The notes below the pieces were generated by a model that saw only the letters and a program-made list of their open reading frames with translations, had not been told where the DNA came from and did no database searches. This document shows positions 51,984 through 61,815 of a stretch of DNA of 64,000 nucleotides, piece by piece (within the stretch, counting starts at the first letter, position 1; each line of letters begins with the position of its first letter). The stretch comes from JAKZRT01 sp965247915 (GTDB taxonomy: Bacteria; Pseudomonadota; Alphaproteobacteria; Rhodobacterales; Rhodobacteraceae): NCBI GenBank assembly GCA_965247915.1, contig OZ252048.1, forward strand, positions 2,542,001 through 2,606,000, in the 5' to 3' direction. Position numbers and translations under genes: made by a program.

Positions 51984-53882
51984 TCAGAGGTCGCCGGACG
52001 CGCGCAGTTCCTCGGCCCGTTCCGCGTCGTGCCACCAGAACGACACTTCCCCCAAGGCAAAGGGCGGCAGGTTTTCGGGATAGCGGTAGATGTCGTAATA
52101 TGCGACTGTATGCACATCCTTGAACCACTGCGGCACCCAGAACCCTTCGGCCCGCAGTACCCGGTCCAGCGCATGGACGCCGGTGGTCAGGTCGTCCTGT
52201 TCGCGCGCGTCGATGATCGCGGTCAACAGGCGGTCAACCGCCTCGTTCTGCAAGCCCATCAGATTGCGCGAACTGTCGATAGCGGTCTCCGACCCATACC
52301 ATTGCCGCAACCCGATGCCGGGCTCAAACCCCATCGAAAAGCTGTGGTTGACCAGGTCATAATCCGACGTCCGCCGCCGGTCGATATATTGCGAGATGTC
52401 GACCCGCTCCAGCGACGCATTCACCCCCAGCCGTTTCAGGTTCTCGACGTAGGGGTTGATAATTCGGTCGAAGGCCGGGCTGAATTGCAGGAACACCAGA
52501 TCAAGCTCCTTGCCGTTCTTGCGGCGGATGCCGTCATCGCCGGTTTCCCAGCCTGCCGCATCCAACAGCGCCGAGGCCTCGCGCAGGTTGCCCCGATCGA
52601 GCGCGCGGGCGCCCGACGAAGGCGCCATCACCGGCTCATCGGTCAGGATCGACGCATCGATCAGCCCGTCATCGACCAGGGGCTGCAAGAGCGCAAGCTC
52701 GGCCGCGGTCGGCGCCCCGGTGGCTTCCAGTTCCGAGTTTTCCCAGAACGAATTCACCCGTTCGTAAAGCCCGAAAAACAGCGTCTCGTTCGACCATTCG
52801 AAGTTAAACATCAGCCGTATCGCGGCGCGCACGCGCGGGTCTTGCCATTCTTCGCGACGCAGGTTGAACACAAATGCCTGCGCGGTGCCGATATTGCCGT
52901 TGTATAATTCCTCTTTCTTCACGATCCCCGCTTCAACGGCCGGAAAATCATAGGCCGTGGCCCAATCTTTCGACGAATTTTCGCTGCGGAACGTATATTC
53001 GCCGGCCTTGAAGCCCTCGAGCGCGGCCGAGGAATCGGCAAAATATTCGACCCGGATGGTGTCAAAATTGTTCTGGCCGACGTTATAGGGGTGGTCGGCG
53101 CCCCAGTAATCCGGGCTGCGGCCATAGATGATCTGGCGTCCGACATCGAAGCTTTCGACCATATAGGGCCCGGTGCCCAAGAACGGCACCAGCGTACTTT
53201 CGTCGATCCGCGCGCCGGTTTCTTCGAACCAGGACTGTGAAAAGACCGTGGTGCCGCCCGCGAACGACAACACATCGCGGCGCGGGGCTTCGTCGGTAAA
53301 GTTGAACTTGATCTTGTGCGGGTCAAGCACCTCGACACTGGAGACAAAGCCCTCGACCACGTTGCGGTATTCGGTGATGCCCTGTTCCAAAAACAGCTCG
53401 AAGGTGAATTTGATGTCGTCGGCGGTCATTGGCCGCCCGTCCGAAAATGTCACATCATCGCGCAGGTTAAAGATCACCCAATCGCGGCTTTCGGGGTATT
53501 CCATCGTCGTGCAGAGATAGCAATATGACCCATACGCATCATCGGCCGTTCCGGTCAGAATGTTTTCGTACATGATCCCGACCAGCGCCGCCGACACGCC
53601 CTTGCGGGTCCAGACGTTGAAACTGTCGTAATTGCCCTGCGCCCACTGGCTGTATTCGCCGCCCTTGGGGGCGTCGGGGTTGACATAATCAAAATGGGTG
53701 ATGTCGGCACCGTATTTGACCTCGCCAAAATTCGACACGCCGTGGGTGACGATCACTTCCTGGCCCTTTGCTGCCAGCACCGAAAACCCCAAGGCAGCAA
53801 TCGCGACCGGAGCAATCAGCCAACCAGTCCCGTGCCAGGCGCGGTTCATTGTTCTGGCTTGCAAAGCTGCGTTTCTATCCAT
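51984..53882 (-). CDS. yejA: Peptide-binding periplasmic protein (YejA)
   Basis: A 632-residue SBP family 5 protein. Its N-terminal hydrophobic segment (WLIAPVAIAALGFSVLAAKG) is preceded by Arg-rich residues; a later Met (MNRAWHGTGWL) is an alternative start. It has the family motifs FDYVNPDAPKGGEYSQWAQG, YENILTGTADDAYGSYCYLC, FSDGRPMTADDIKFTFELFL and GIGLRQWYGSETA. It captures peptides for YejBEF. It is the first gene of yejABEF. Confidence 0.94.
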   Translation of the reverse strand: MDRNAALQARTMNRAWHGTGWLIAPVAIAALGFSVLAAKGQEVIVTHGVSNFGEVKYGADITHFDYVNPDAPKGGEYSQWAQGNYDSFNVWTRKGVSAALVGIMYENILTGTADDAYGSYCYLCTTMEYPESRDWVIFNLRDDVTFSDGRPMTADDIKFTFELFLEQGITEYRNVVEGFVSSVEVLDPHKIKFNFTDEAPRRDVLSFAGGTTVFSQSWFEETGARIDESTLVPFLGTGPYMVESFDVGRQIIYGRSPDYWGADHPYNVGQNNFDTIRVEYFADSSAALEGFKAGEYTFRSENSSKDWATAYDFPAVEAGIVKKEELYNGNIGTAQAFVFNLRREEWQDPRVRAAIRLMFNFEWSNETLFFGLYERVNSFWENSELEATGAPTAAELALLQPLVDDGLIDASILTDEPVMAPSSGARALDRGNLREASALLDAAGWETGDDGIRRKNGKELDLVFLQFSPAFDRIINPYVENLKRLGVNASLERVDISQYIDRRRTSDYDLVNHSFSMGFEPGIGLRQWYGSETAIDSSRNLMGLQNEAVDRLLTAIIDAREQDDLTTGVHALDRVLRAEGFWVPQWFKDVHTVAYYDIYRYPENLPPFALGEVSFWWHDAERAEELRASGDL

Positions 53883-53912
53883 GGTGAAATCCTCCTGGCG
53901 GGCTGCTTGGTT

Positions 53913-53938
53913 AATATTTACATTTTATGGTAAATATT
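53913..53938. promoter_or_regulatory. AT-rich palindrome upstream of yejA
   Basis: AATATTTAC (53913-53921) and GTAAATATT (53930-53938) form a perfect 9-bp dyad with an 8-nt centre. It is 31 bp before the yejA start in an otherwise GC-rich genome. It looks like an operator overlapping the promoter. The regulator is unknown. Confidence 0.5.
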
Positions 53939-54063
53939 CAGTTGTCGATGCTGCAAGTTGATTTCTTGTGATCTATAGGCGAGTTCCGCCCCAAGGTACC
54001 CCAAACAACACGGAAAACCACCCAAACGGGTGACCTTTTGCAATTCGCGGTCTTGTGACGGTG

Positions 54064-54585
54064 TCAGCCGCCGAGTGATTGCAGATAGGCGATTACATTC
54101 GCGCGTTCTTCGGGCTTTTTCAGGCCCGCGAAGCCCATTTTGGTGCCGGGTGCATATTTCTTGGGGTTTTCCAGATATCCATCCAGCGCCTCGGGCGTCC
54201 AGAAATCCGCCACCGCACTAAGCGCACCCGAATAACTGTACCCATCAGCGGCTTCAACTGCGCGGCCGACGACTGCATAAAGATGCGGTCCGGTGCCATT
54301 GGCGCCGTCTTCCAGCTTGTGGCAGGCTTTGCATTTACTAAAAACGCGGGCGCCCTTGACCGCGTCGGCCACCGCCAGAAGCGCCAAGAAATCGGGACCC
54401 TCGTCAGCGGCGCCATCATCCTCTTCGACACCAGTGTCAATCAGATAGGCCTGTTCAGTCGCGCCATGCGCACCGCCGCCGCCGGAATGATAAATCGTTT
54501 CCGCCGCCCAGTTGCCCAGCAGATAGATCAGCAATGCACCGCACAGTGCACCGCCCGCCTTGGTCAAGTTCATTGTGTCGAACAT
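54064..54585 (-). CDS. cycM: Membrane-anchored c-type cytochrome (cy/CycM-like)
   Basis: A 173-residue protein. The uncleaved N-terminal helix (GGALCGALLIYLLGNWAAE) is followed by a Gly/Ala/acidic linker and a class I cytochrome c domain. The haem motif is CKACH, with GTGPHLYAVVGR, and the distal Met lies in GTKMGFAGLKKPEERANVIA. It shuttles electrons from the bc1 complex to terminal oxidases or the photosynthetic centre. It is divergent from pheA with a ~130-bp shared region. Confidence 0.9.
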   Translation of the reverse strand: MFDTMNLTKAGGALCGALLIYLLGNWAAETIYHSGGGGAHGATEQAYLIDTGVEEDDGAADEGPDFLALLAVADAVKGARVFSKCKACHKLEDGANGTGPHLYAVVGRAVEAADGYSYSGALSAVADFWTPEALDGYLENPKKYAPGTKMGFAGLKKPEERANVIAYLQSLGG

Positions 54586-54713
54586 GTCGCTTTCCGTGGT
54601 CCTGAACGCTTGGGGTTTCTCTACGCGCTTCCGCTTGGGCGTTGCAAGGTGTAGAGCCGCGACGAAACGCCCCCGGCAAGGTTTATTGCGGGCGGCTCAC
54701 CCGAGGGGACATC

Positions 54714-55547
54714 ATGACCGGCCGCATCGCGTTTCAGGGAGAGCTGGGCGCCTACAGCCACGAAGCCTGCCGCGCGGCGCGGCCCGACCTTGACCCGGTT
54801 GCCTGCCGCAGCTTTGATGATGTGATAGAGACCGTTCGGCGCGGGGCCGCCGACATCGCGATGCTGCCGGTTGAGAACACCACCTATGGCCGGGTCGCTG
54901 ACATTCACCGGCTGCTGCCCGAAAGTGGGCTGCATATCATCGACGAAGCCTTTGTGCGGGTGCGCATCAACCTGCTGGCCAATCCCGGCGTACGCCTCGA
55001 CAACGTCCGCCGGGTGCGCGCGCATCTGGTGTTGCTGCCCCAGTGCCGCGAGTTTCTGTCCGAGCACGGGATCGAGGGCGAAGCCAGCGCCGACAGCGCC
55101 GGTGCGGCGGCCGACCTAGCGGCCTCGGGCGAAACCGATGTCGGTGTCCTGGCCTCGGGCTTAGCGGCCGAGATTCACCGGCTGAACGTGCTGGCCCATG
55201 ACATCGAAGATCACGACACCAACACCACGCGGTTCTTGCTGATGGCGCGCAAGCCCGACCTGACGCGCCGCGGCAGCGCCGGCATGATTACCTCGTTCGT
55301 TTTTCGCGTGCGCAACATCCCCGCCGCGCTTTACAAGGGCATGGGCGGCTTTGCGACCAACGGCGTCAACATGACCAAGCTGGAAAGTTACATGGTCGGC
55401 GGTTCGTTTTCGGCCACCCAGTTTTACGCCGACATCGAAGGCCACCCCGACGACCGCAACGTTCAGCTGGCGATGGAAGAGCTGGATTATTTCACCGACC
55501 ACTTCGTGCTGTTGGGCGTCTATCCCGCCGATCCCCGCCGCAAATAA
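54714..55547 (+). CDS. pheA: Prephenate dehydratase
   Basis: A 277-residue stand-alone PDT starting MTGRIAFQGELGAYSHEACR. It has AMLPVENTTYGRVADIHRLL and the TRF motif (DTNTTRFLLMAR). The ACT regulatory domain has FVFRVRNIPAALYKGMGGFA and TNGVNMTKLESYMVGG; the ESRP-type site reads ESYM. It converts prephenate to phenylpyruvate in phenylalanine synthesis. No chorismate-mutase domain is present. Confidence 0.95.
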   Translation: MTGRIAFQGELGAYSHEACRAARPDLDPVACRSFDDVIETVRRGAADIAMLPVENTTYGRVADIHRLLPESGLHIIDEAFVRVRINLLANPGVRLDNVRRVRAHLVLLPQCREFLSEHGIEGEASADSAGAAADLAASGETDVGVLASGLAAEIHRLNVLAHDIEDHDTNTTRFLLMARKPDLTRRGSAGMITSFVFRVRNIPAALYKGMGGFATNGVNMTKLESYMVGGSFSATQFYADIEGHPDDRNVQLAMEELDYFTDHFVLLGVYPADPRRK

Positions 55548-55562
55548 CCTCCCGTCCGGATT

Positions 55563-56024
55563 CTATGCCGTCATTTTGCCGGCCAGGTGTTCGGCATATT
55601 CGTGAACCCGCGCTTTGAACCTCCGGGTCAAGGACGCCTTTATCAGGCGCAGCGCCTGAATGGTCAGCCGTCCCGACAGCGAAAATGGCCGCACGTCTAA
55701 TGCGACAATGAGGCGGGTGCGCGCCTTGGACAGCGCTACCAGATCGACAGTGAACTGGCCCAACAGCCCCGAACCCTCGACATCATAGTGAATGACCTCG
55801 GGCGGGTCGAACCGGGCGAGCGACACCGTGATGTTCCGTATCCTGTCGCGAAACCTGACTTTCGCCGCCCAGATCATGCCCGGACCAGGCGACGCCAATA
55901 TGTCCATCCGGTCCACCCGCACACCCCGTCGCAATGCACCGCGTTCATGCGCGTCAAAGTCGCTGACCGCCGCAAAAACGGCGCCGATCGGGGCTTCGAT
56001 ATCGTGGCGTCCCGAGAACTTCAT
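55563..56024 (-). CDS. SRPBCC-family (START-like) protein
   Basis: A 153-residue protein starting MKFSGRHDIEAPIGAVFAAV, then DFDAHERGALRRGVRVDRMD, a START-like/polyketide-cyclase-like beta-alpha-beta fold with HYDVEGSGLLGQFTVDLVAL. It is presumably a small-ligand or lipid-binding protein; the ligand is unknown. The start at 56024 is chosen as the family-like N-terminus. It is just 31 bp after nudC on the same strand. Confidence 0.7.
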   Translation of the reverse strand: MKFSGRHDIEAPIGAVFAAVSDFDAHERGALRRGVRVDRMDILASPGPGMIWAAKVRFRDRIRNITVSLARFDPPEVIHYDVEGSGLLGQFTVDLVALSKARTRLIVALDVRPFSLSGRLTIQALRLIKASLTRRFKARVHEYAEHLAGKMTA

Positions 56025-56055
56025 GGCCGGTCTCGGCTGGTCAGAAGCGCCGCCA

Positions 56056-57024
56056 TCACCCCAGCCTATCGGCCAGCCAGCGTTCGAGAACGAACCGCGC
56101 AATCGACCCGCGCCGGGGCGCGCGGATCATGGCGTGATCGCCTGCCATCGCGTCCAGCATGGCTTCGCGGGTGATCCAGATTGCATCGTCCAGCTCGTCG
56201 GGGTTGACCACGATCCGATCGCTCAGCGCCGCACCCCGCGCGCCCAGCATCAGCGACGACGGAAACGGCCAGGGCTGGCTGGCCAGATAGTCGACAGCGC
56301 CGACGCCGATCCCCGCTTCTTCCACCACCTCGCGGCGCACCGCGGCCTCGATCGTCTCTCCGGGCTCAACGAACCCTGCTAAAAGCGAATACATGCCCGC
56401 GGGCCAGCCGTGCGAGCGACCCAAAAGCGCCGAGTTTCCGTTCAATATCAACATGATGACGACCAGGTTGGTGCGCGGAAAGTGACTGGTTTGGCAGGCC
56501 GGACAGTCGCGTTGCCACCCGGCCTGCGCCGGTTCGTTTGGCGCGCCGCAGGCCGAGCAGAACCGATGCGACCGGTGCCAGCCCAGAACCGCCTTGGCGG
56601 TCGCCGCAAGTTCGGCGTCGCGCGGGCCGAGGTCAGCCATGACCGCGCGAAGTTCGCAAAACGCTTGAGTTTCGGGCAAACCCGGATAGGTCTGCCGGCT
56701 GGGGTCGTAAAACGCGCCAAGCGTTTCGGGCAACCCTTCATCAGGCGCCCAAGCGCTGATGTCATGGGCGAATACCGGGCGGCCCTGGTCGGTTCCCAGA
56801 AACACCGGCGGCTGATCGCTGTGCCCAAGCAACGGCGCGGTCGCGGGCAGACGCGCCAGCCGAGCGTCGCCTGCCATATCCAGCAACGCCTTGCCGTGCC
56901 AGAGCGCAATGTGATCGGCTTCAGCGCCCTGCGCCATGGCCACCAGCCGGTCGGCCTGCCCGCGCCAATCCGCCCGCCGGTCCAGTCCGGACCCCCCGAA
57001 TGTGACCGTCTCGCTGTGCTGCAT
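56056..57024 (-). CDS. nudC: NADH pyrophosphatase / RNA deNADding hydrolase
   Basis: A 322-residue NudC. It has an N-terminal NUDIX-like domain, a zinc ribbon (CSACGAPNEP...CPACQ), FPRTNLVVIMLI, the Nudix box GFVEPGETIEAAVRREVVEE followed by AGI, and the SQPWPFPSSLM motif typical of NudC. It cleaves NAD(H) and removes NAD caps from RNA. No lesion is seen. Confidence 0.95.
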   Translation of the reverse strand: MQHSETVTFGGSGLDRRADWRGQADRLVAMAQGAEADHIALWHGKALLDMAGDARLARLPATAPLLGHSDQPPVFLGTDQGRPVFAHDISAWAPDEGLPETLGAFYDPSRQTYPGLPETQAFCELRAVMADLGPRDAELAATAKAVLGWHRSHRFCSACGAPNEPAQAGWQRDCPACQTSHFPRTNLVVIMLILNGNSALLGRSHGWPAGMYSLLAGFVEPGETIEAAVRREVVEEAGIGVGAVDYLASQPWPFPSSLMLGARGAALSDRIVVNPDELDDAIWITREAMLDAMAGDHAMIRAPRRGSIARFVLERWLADRLG

Positions 57025-57124
57025 CGGCTTCCTCTGACCCGCTTACTGACGACCCCCGGGGCAAAGAACAACCCTGACGGTCGGCACCCGGAATGGCGAA
57101 CGCCAGTTATGAAATAGTTTTCTA

Positions 57125-59110
57125 GTGAATTGGTTTCGAATTGCCGCCATGATGGGTGCAGTTATTTCGACCCGGATTGGTGCCAACAGCGGGGTTCCAT
57201 TGCCCGATCTTCATCCTTTCTCAGTACGCGCCGTGGCAGACCAGGCCCATCTCCGGCTTCTGGCGACGACCGACCTGCACGCGAATATTCTTCCCTATGA
57301 CTATTACGCCGACCGTCCCAGCGCTGGCCTTGGACTGGCCCAGGCTGCCGCCCTGATCGCCCGCCTGCGCGACCAGGCGGCCAACGTTTTGTTGTTCGAC
57401 AACGGCGATTTCCTGCAGGGCAATCCGCTGGCCGATTACATCGCTTTCGGTCGCGGGCCGAGCCCGGGCGATGACCACCCGGTCATCGCTGCGATGAATG
57501 CGCTCGGCTACGACGCGGCCACCCTTGGCAATCACGATTTCAACTTTGGCCTCGAGTTTCTGGACCGGGCGCTGGCGGGCGCGAAGTTTCCGGTGGTCTC
57601 GGCCAATGTCGCCACCCTGCAGGGCCGGACCGCGCGCGATGACCGCACATATCTTCCGCCTTATGTCCTCATGGACCAAGTTCTGACCGAAGGCGCCGGC
57701 CAGAGCCACCCGGTTTGCATCGGTGTAATCGGCTTTGTGCCACCGCAGATCATGACCTGGGACCGCAGACACCTTGAAGGCAGGGTCATGGCGCGCGATA
57801 TTCTGGCCGCCGCGCGGGATTATGTGCCCGAGATGAAAGACCAAGGCGCGGACATCATCATCGCGCTCAGCCATTCGGGGATTGGCGACGACGCCGAGGA
57901 CCAATGGCTTGAAAATGCGTCAACCCCGCTGGCCGGGATCGACGGGATCGACGCGGTTATCGCCGGCCATTCGCATCTGGTCTTTCCCGGAGATCACCAT
58001 CGGGGGCTGGCCGGAGTGGACGCTGAGGCTGGCACATTGCTGGGCAAACCGGCGGTCATGGCCGGTTTCGGGGGAACACAAGTCGGCGTTATTGACCTGA
58101 TGCTCGAACGCAGTGGCGGCACATGGCGTATGGAGGCATTTCAATCCGCCGCTCAGGCCACAAAACCATCAAAGGACGCACCTGCTTCGGAAAGCGATGT
58201 CGTGGCCGAAATATTGCGTGCTGTGGAAAATGACCATCAGGCCACGCTTGGGTATATCCGCCGTCCTATTGGACGCACGGATGTTCCGCTGGTCAGTTAC
58301 TTTGCCTTGACAGGCAGCGACGCCGGGTTGCGTGTGGTTGCCGAGGCACAGCGCCGCGAAGTCGCGCGGATGCTGCAAGATACTGCGCACGCAGACCTAC
58401 CGCTGCTTTCGGCGGTTGCGCCGTTTCGCTGCGGCGGGCGTGGCGGACCTGGCGCCTATACCGATATACCGGCGGGAGAGACTGCGCTGCGCAATGTCGC
58501 CGATCTTTATATCTACGGCGACGATTTGCGCGCCGTAAGGGTCACCGGCGCCGAATTGCGCGGCTGGCTGGAGCGATCAGCAAGCATTTTCGCCCAGATA
58601 ACGTCCGGGTATACGGATCAACCACTGATTAACCCGAAAATACCGGGATATCTGTTCGACGTGATATTCGGAGTCGAATATACGATCGACCCGACCCAGC
58701 CGCCCCGGTTCGACGCCAATGGCCGCGATGTGAACCCCGATGCCCGGCGCATCGCCTCGCTCGCCCACCAAGGTCAACCCGTCCGCGCCGACGACACATT
58801 TGTTGTGGCCACCAACAGCTATCGCGCGGGCGGAAGCGGAAATTTCCCGGGCGCGGGCGCCGCAAATGTGGTGCTGAGCGCGACCGAGGCGCACCGTCAG
58901 GTGATCAGCCAGCACATCAGAGACGAAAGCCCGCTTTCCCCCGATCCAACCGGGCCCTGGAACTTTGTCCGGCTGCCGGGCACGCGCGCTTATTTCGACA
59001 CCGGTCCAGGCGCGCGGCGCTACCTTGACCAAGTTGACAAATGCCGTGTCCGGCCTGTCGGTTCGTCGACACATGGATTTGACCGCTATCTGGTTGACTT
59101 TGCGAAATGA
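57125..59110 (+). CDS. Periplasmic-type 2',3'-cyclic-nucleotide phosphodiesterase/3'-nucleotidase (CpdB-like)
   Basis: A ~650-residue metallophosphatase. The N-terminal calcineurin-like domain has LLATTDLHANIL, LLFDNGDFLQGNPLADY, LGNHDFNFGLEFL, ALSHSGIG and AVIAGHSHLVFP, which supply the two-metal site. The C-terminal nucleotidase domain has SAVAPFRCGGRGGPGAYTDI, VADLYIYGDDLRAV and TNSYRAGGSGNFPG. The start is GTG 57125 or ATG 57149. The N-terminus is only weakly signal-like (MMGAVIS...GANSG), so export is likely but not certain. Confidence 0.88.
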   Translation: MNWFRIAAMMGAVISTRIGANSGVPLPDLHPFSVRAVADQAHLRLLATTDLHANILPYDYYADRPSAGLGLAQAAALIARLRDQAANVLLFDNGDFLQGNPLADYIAFGRGPSPGDDHPVIAAMNALGYDAATLGNHDFNFGLEFLDRALAGAKFPVVSANVATLQGRTARDDRTYLPPYVLMDQVLTEGAGQSHPVCIGVIGFVPPQIMTWDRRHLEGRVMARDILAAARDYVPEMKDQGADIIIALSHSGIGDDAEDQWLENASTPLAGIDGIDAVIAGHSHLVFPGDHHRGLAGVDAEAGTLLGKPAVMAGFGGTQVGVIDLMLERSGGTWRMEAFQSAAQATKPSKDAPASESDVVAEILRAVENDHQATLGYIRRPIGRTDVPLVSYFALTGSDAGLRVVAEAQRREVARMLQDTAHADLPLLSAVAPFRCGGRGGPGAYTDIPAGETALRNVADLYIYGDDLRAVRVTGAELRGWLERSASIFAQITSGYTDQPLINPKIPGYLFDVIFGVEYTIDPTQPPRFDANGRDVNPDARRIASLAHQGQPVRADDTFVVATNSYRAGGSGNFPGAGAANVVLSATEAHRQVISQHIRDESPLSPDPTGPWNFVRLPGTRAYFDTGPGARRYLDQVDKCRVRPVGSSTHGFDRYLVDFAK

Positions 59111-59198
59111 ATATCACCACGCAGGGGCTATGCAGGCAAGTCAGGCAGCCCGCAACGATAATCTTGCCAATCGTACCGCGCGGGCCTATTTAGGACGG

Positions 59199-59295
59199 CG
59201 AGAGGTTGGCGCGGGCAGGCACCTCGCCAACCCGGTCAGGTCCGGAAGGAAGCAGCCGTAACGAGCCCCGCTTGGGTCGTTGTCAGCCTCTCACC
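59199..59295 (+). ncRNA. ffs: Signal recognition particle 4.5S RNA
   Basis: The universally conserved core GGTCAGGTCCGGAAGGAAGC is at about 59237-59256, followed by AGCCGTAACGA, the Ffh-binding tetraloop and internal-loop region. The outer arms GAGAGG (59200-59205) and CCTCTC (59287-59292) close the long hairpin, giving ~97 nt. It has no coding role. It lies upstream of dnaX, as in many alphaproteobacteria. Exact ends are estimated from the stem. Confidence 0.92.
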
Positions 59296-59331
59296 ATCTG
59301 AAATTCTGGGTGCCCGGCCTGCGCTGTGGTC

Positions 59332-59808
59332 TCAGATCGTGATCGCGCCGGGCGCCGAGGCTTTCTCGAATTTCCAGATCTCTGCCGGGGCGATCCATTT
59401 GTAAGGAGCGGGCACCGTGGCCTGGTGGCTGACGACGATGGCCACGGTCGCAAAGGCGCTGGCCAGAGTCACGGCGGCTGGCAGCAGGCTGATGCGCCGG
59501 GCCCGGGGCGAGATACGGGTCGACCGGCCGCACAACACCACAGCCCACGCGGCCAGCGCCGCCACAAATTGCAGCGGCAGAAACCGGTCGACGCCCACCA
59601 TCAGCCCACCCGGCGTCTCGCCACCGGACCCGACAACCGCCGCCACCAGCGCCGCATTCACCGCATAAGCGTAGAGAACCGCCCACAGCCCCAGATAAAG
59701 CCGCATGTTGGACAGCCGCGCCAGATTTGTCTGCAGAAATCCGAAAAGTCTTTGTTTCGCCCGTCGGGGCAAGCGCTTGTAATCCAGATGCAAATCGGCC
59801 AGTGCCAT
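59332..59808 (-). CDS. Three-helix membrane protein, function unknown
   Basis: A 158-residue protein starting MALADLHLDYKRLPRRAKQR. Hydrophobic helices are at about residues 36-62 (LYLGLWAVLYAYAVNAALVA), 77-95 (FLPLQFVAALAAWAVVLCG) and 107-128 (LLPAAVTLASAFATVAIVVS). The last ~28 residues are probably extracytoplasmic. I do not recognise a family. It is transcribed toward ffs. Confidence 0.6.
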   Translation of the reverse strand: MALADLHLDYKRLPRRAKQRLFGFLQTNLARLSNMRLYLGLWAVLYAYAVNAALVAAVVGSGGETPGGLMVGVDRFLPLQFVAALAAWAVVLCGRSTRISPRARRISLLPAAVTLASAFATVAIVVSHQATVPAPYKWIAPAEIWKFEKASAPGAITI

Positions 59809-60018
59809 GTCGTTTTATCCTCGACACCACCGCCTCGGCCCCTGCGTCCAGACCTAAGCATCGCGGGTTAAGAGAAAGTTAAACTTGGTTGCGGGGTCGT
59901 TGACCTGACCGGTCGGATCACCGCGCCCCCTGCCCCAAGGCCCGACCCTGGGAAATGCCATGGACCTCGCCCCCGCGCGCCTTTAAGTTCAAAAATGCGA
60001 TTCCGCGAAAAGGTCACC

Positions 60019-61782
60019 ATGAGCGAAACCGACACCCCCGGCTATCAGGTTCTGGCGCGCAAATACCGCCCGGCGAGCTTTGCTGATCTGATCGGTCAGG
60101 ACGTGATGGTGCGCACCCTGAAAAATGCCTTTCAGGCCGACCGGATCGCCCAGGCTTTCATTCTGACCGGAATTCGCGGCACCGGCAAAACCACTACCGC
60201 GCGGATAATCGCCAAGGGCTTGAATTGTGTCGGCCCCGATGGAACCGGTGGTCCGACGGTCGAGCCCTGCGGCCAGTGCGAGCCCTGTGTGGCCATCACC
60301 GAGGGCCGCCACGTCGATGTGATGGAGATGGATGCGGCCAGCCACACCGGCGTGAACGACATCCGCGAAATCATCGATTCGGTGCATTACCGCGCCGCCT
60401 CGGCGCGCTATAAGATCTACATCATCGACGAAGTTCACATGCTGTCGAAAAATGCGTTCAACGCGCTTCTAAAGACCCTGGAAGAACCGCCCGAGCACGT
60501 CAAATTCATCTTTGCCACGACCGAGATCAGGCAGGTTCCGGTGACCGTTCTCAGCCGTTGCCAGCGCTTCGACCTGCGCCGGATCGAGCCCGAGGTGATG
60601 ATCGAAAACCTGAAAAAGATCGCAGCGCTGGAAAAGGCCGAAATAGCCGATGACGCCCTTGCCCTGATAACCCGCGCTGCCGAGGGTTCGGTGCGCGACG
60701 CGCAATCGCTGCTCGATCAGGCCATCGCCCATGGCGCGGGCGAGACCAGCGCGGCGCAGGTTCGCGCGATGCTGGGGCTGGCCGACCGGGGCCGGGTGCT
60801 GGATCTGTTCGAACTGATAACCCGCGGTGACGCCGGCGGCGCGCTTGCCGAGGTTTCGGCACAATACGCCGAAGGGGCCGACCCGATGGCAGTGCTGCGC
60901 GATCTGGCCGAGGTCACCCATTGGCTTTCGGTCATTAAGATCACGCCGCAGGCGGTCGAGTACCCCACCGTTTCCCCCGACGAGCGCAACCGCGGCGGCG
61001 CGCTGGCCGGGGCCTTGCCGATGCGGGTGCTGACGCGGATGTGGCAGATGCTGCTGAAAGCGCTGGAAGAGGTGGCGCTGGCCCCAAATGCGATGATGGC
61101 CGCCGAGATGGCGGTGATCCGCTTGACACATGTGGCCGACCTGCCCGCGCCCGAAGAGCTGGTACGCAAGCTCAAAGACAGCCCGCCGCCGGTCGGGCCG
61201 CAAAGCGGGTCACGCGCTGCCGCATCGGGCGCTCGAGCCCAAGCGACGGCAACGCCGGCCGCGACGGCGACCCGCACACCCGCGCCCACGGCCCATGGTG
61301 CAGGCGGTGCCGCGACCGCCCTCGCGATGGTGCCCGAAACAGCGCTGGCGCGCTATACCCGCTTCGCCGACATCGTGGCCCTGATCCGCGCTAATAGGGA
61401 TGTTAATCTTTTGGTCGAGGTCGAAACCGGCCTGCGCCTGGTCGCCTATGCGCCGGGGCGGATTGAATTCGAACCGACAGATACCGCCCCCCCGAACCTC
61501 GCCGCAACGCTTGGCCAGCGGCTGCAGGCCTGGACCGGGGCCAGGTGGGCGGTGTCGGTCGTCGGCTCCGGCGGCGGCACCACCATCGCCGAAGACCGCG
61601 ACCGGGACCGGCTTGAAACCATTGCAACCGCCCGCGAGCACCCGCTGGTGCGCGCAGCACTTGCGGCCTTTCCCGGCGCCAAGATCACCCGGGTCCGCAG
61701 CCCGCACGACATTGCCGCCGACGCCGCCGCCGACGCGCTGCCCGAGGTCGACGACGAATGGGACCCGTTCGAGGAAAACTGA
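60019..61782 (+). CDS. dnaX: DNA polymerase III subunits gamma/tau
   Basis: A ~587-residue clamp loader subunit starting MSETDTPGYQVLARKYRPAS. It has Walker A GIRGTGKTT, a zinc site (GPTVEPCGQCEPC), KIYIIDEVHMLSKNAFNALL, sensor 1 FATTEIRQVPVTVLSRCQRF, then an Ala/Pro/Thr-rich linker (about residues 390-440) and the tau C-terminal part. It loads the beta clamp and couples to DnaB. It heads the dnaX-ybaB-(GFA)-recR group. An in-frame upstream ATG at 59995 gives eight extra residues. Confidence 0.96.
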   Translation: MSETDTPGYQVLARKYRPASFADLIGQDVMVRTLKNAFQADRIAQAFILTGIRGTGKTTTARIIAKGLNCVGPDGTGGPTVEPCGQCEPCVAITEGRHVDVMEMDAASHTGVNDIREIIDSVHYRAASARYKIYIIDEVHMLSKNAFNALLKTLEEPPEHVKFIFATTEIRQVPVTVLSRCQRFDLRRIEPEVMIENLKKIAALEKAEIADDALALITRAAEGSVRDAQSLLDQAIAHGAGETSAAQVRAMLGLADRGRVLDLFELITRGDAGGALAEVSAQYAEGADPMAVLRDLAEVTHWLSVIKITPQAVEYPTVSPDERNRGGALAGALPMRVLTRMWQMLLKALEEVALAPNAMMAAEMAVIRLTHVADLPAPEELVRKLKDSPPPVGPQSGSRAAASGARAQATATPAATATRTPAPTAHGAGGAATALAMVPETALARYTRFADIVALIRANRDVNLLVEVETGLRLVAYAPGRIEFEPTDTAPPNLAATLGQRLQAWTGARWAVSVVGSGGGTTIAEDRDRDRLETIATAREHPLVRAALAAFPGAKITRVRSPHDIAADAAADALPEVDDEWDPFEEN

Positions 61783-61815
61783 GCGCCCGCCCGGGCGCGC
61801 CAAGGAGAAGTGAAA

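Noticed and set aside
60600..60625. A possible slippery site in dnaX for gamma/tau frameshifting
   Set aside because: The run here is only five A residues (GAAAAAG) in the Lys-Lys codons and no stem-loop is evident after it; the canonical A-AAA-AAG heptamer is absent.
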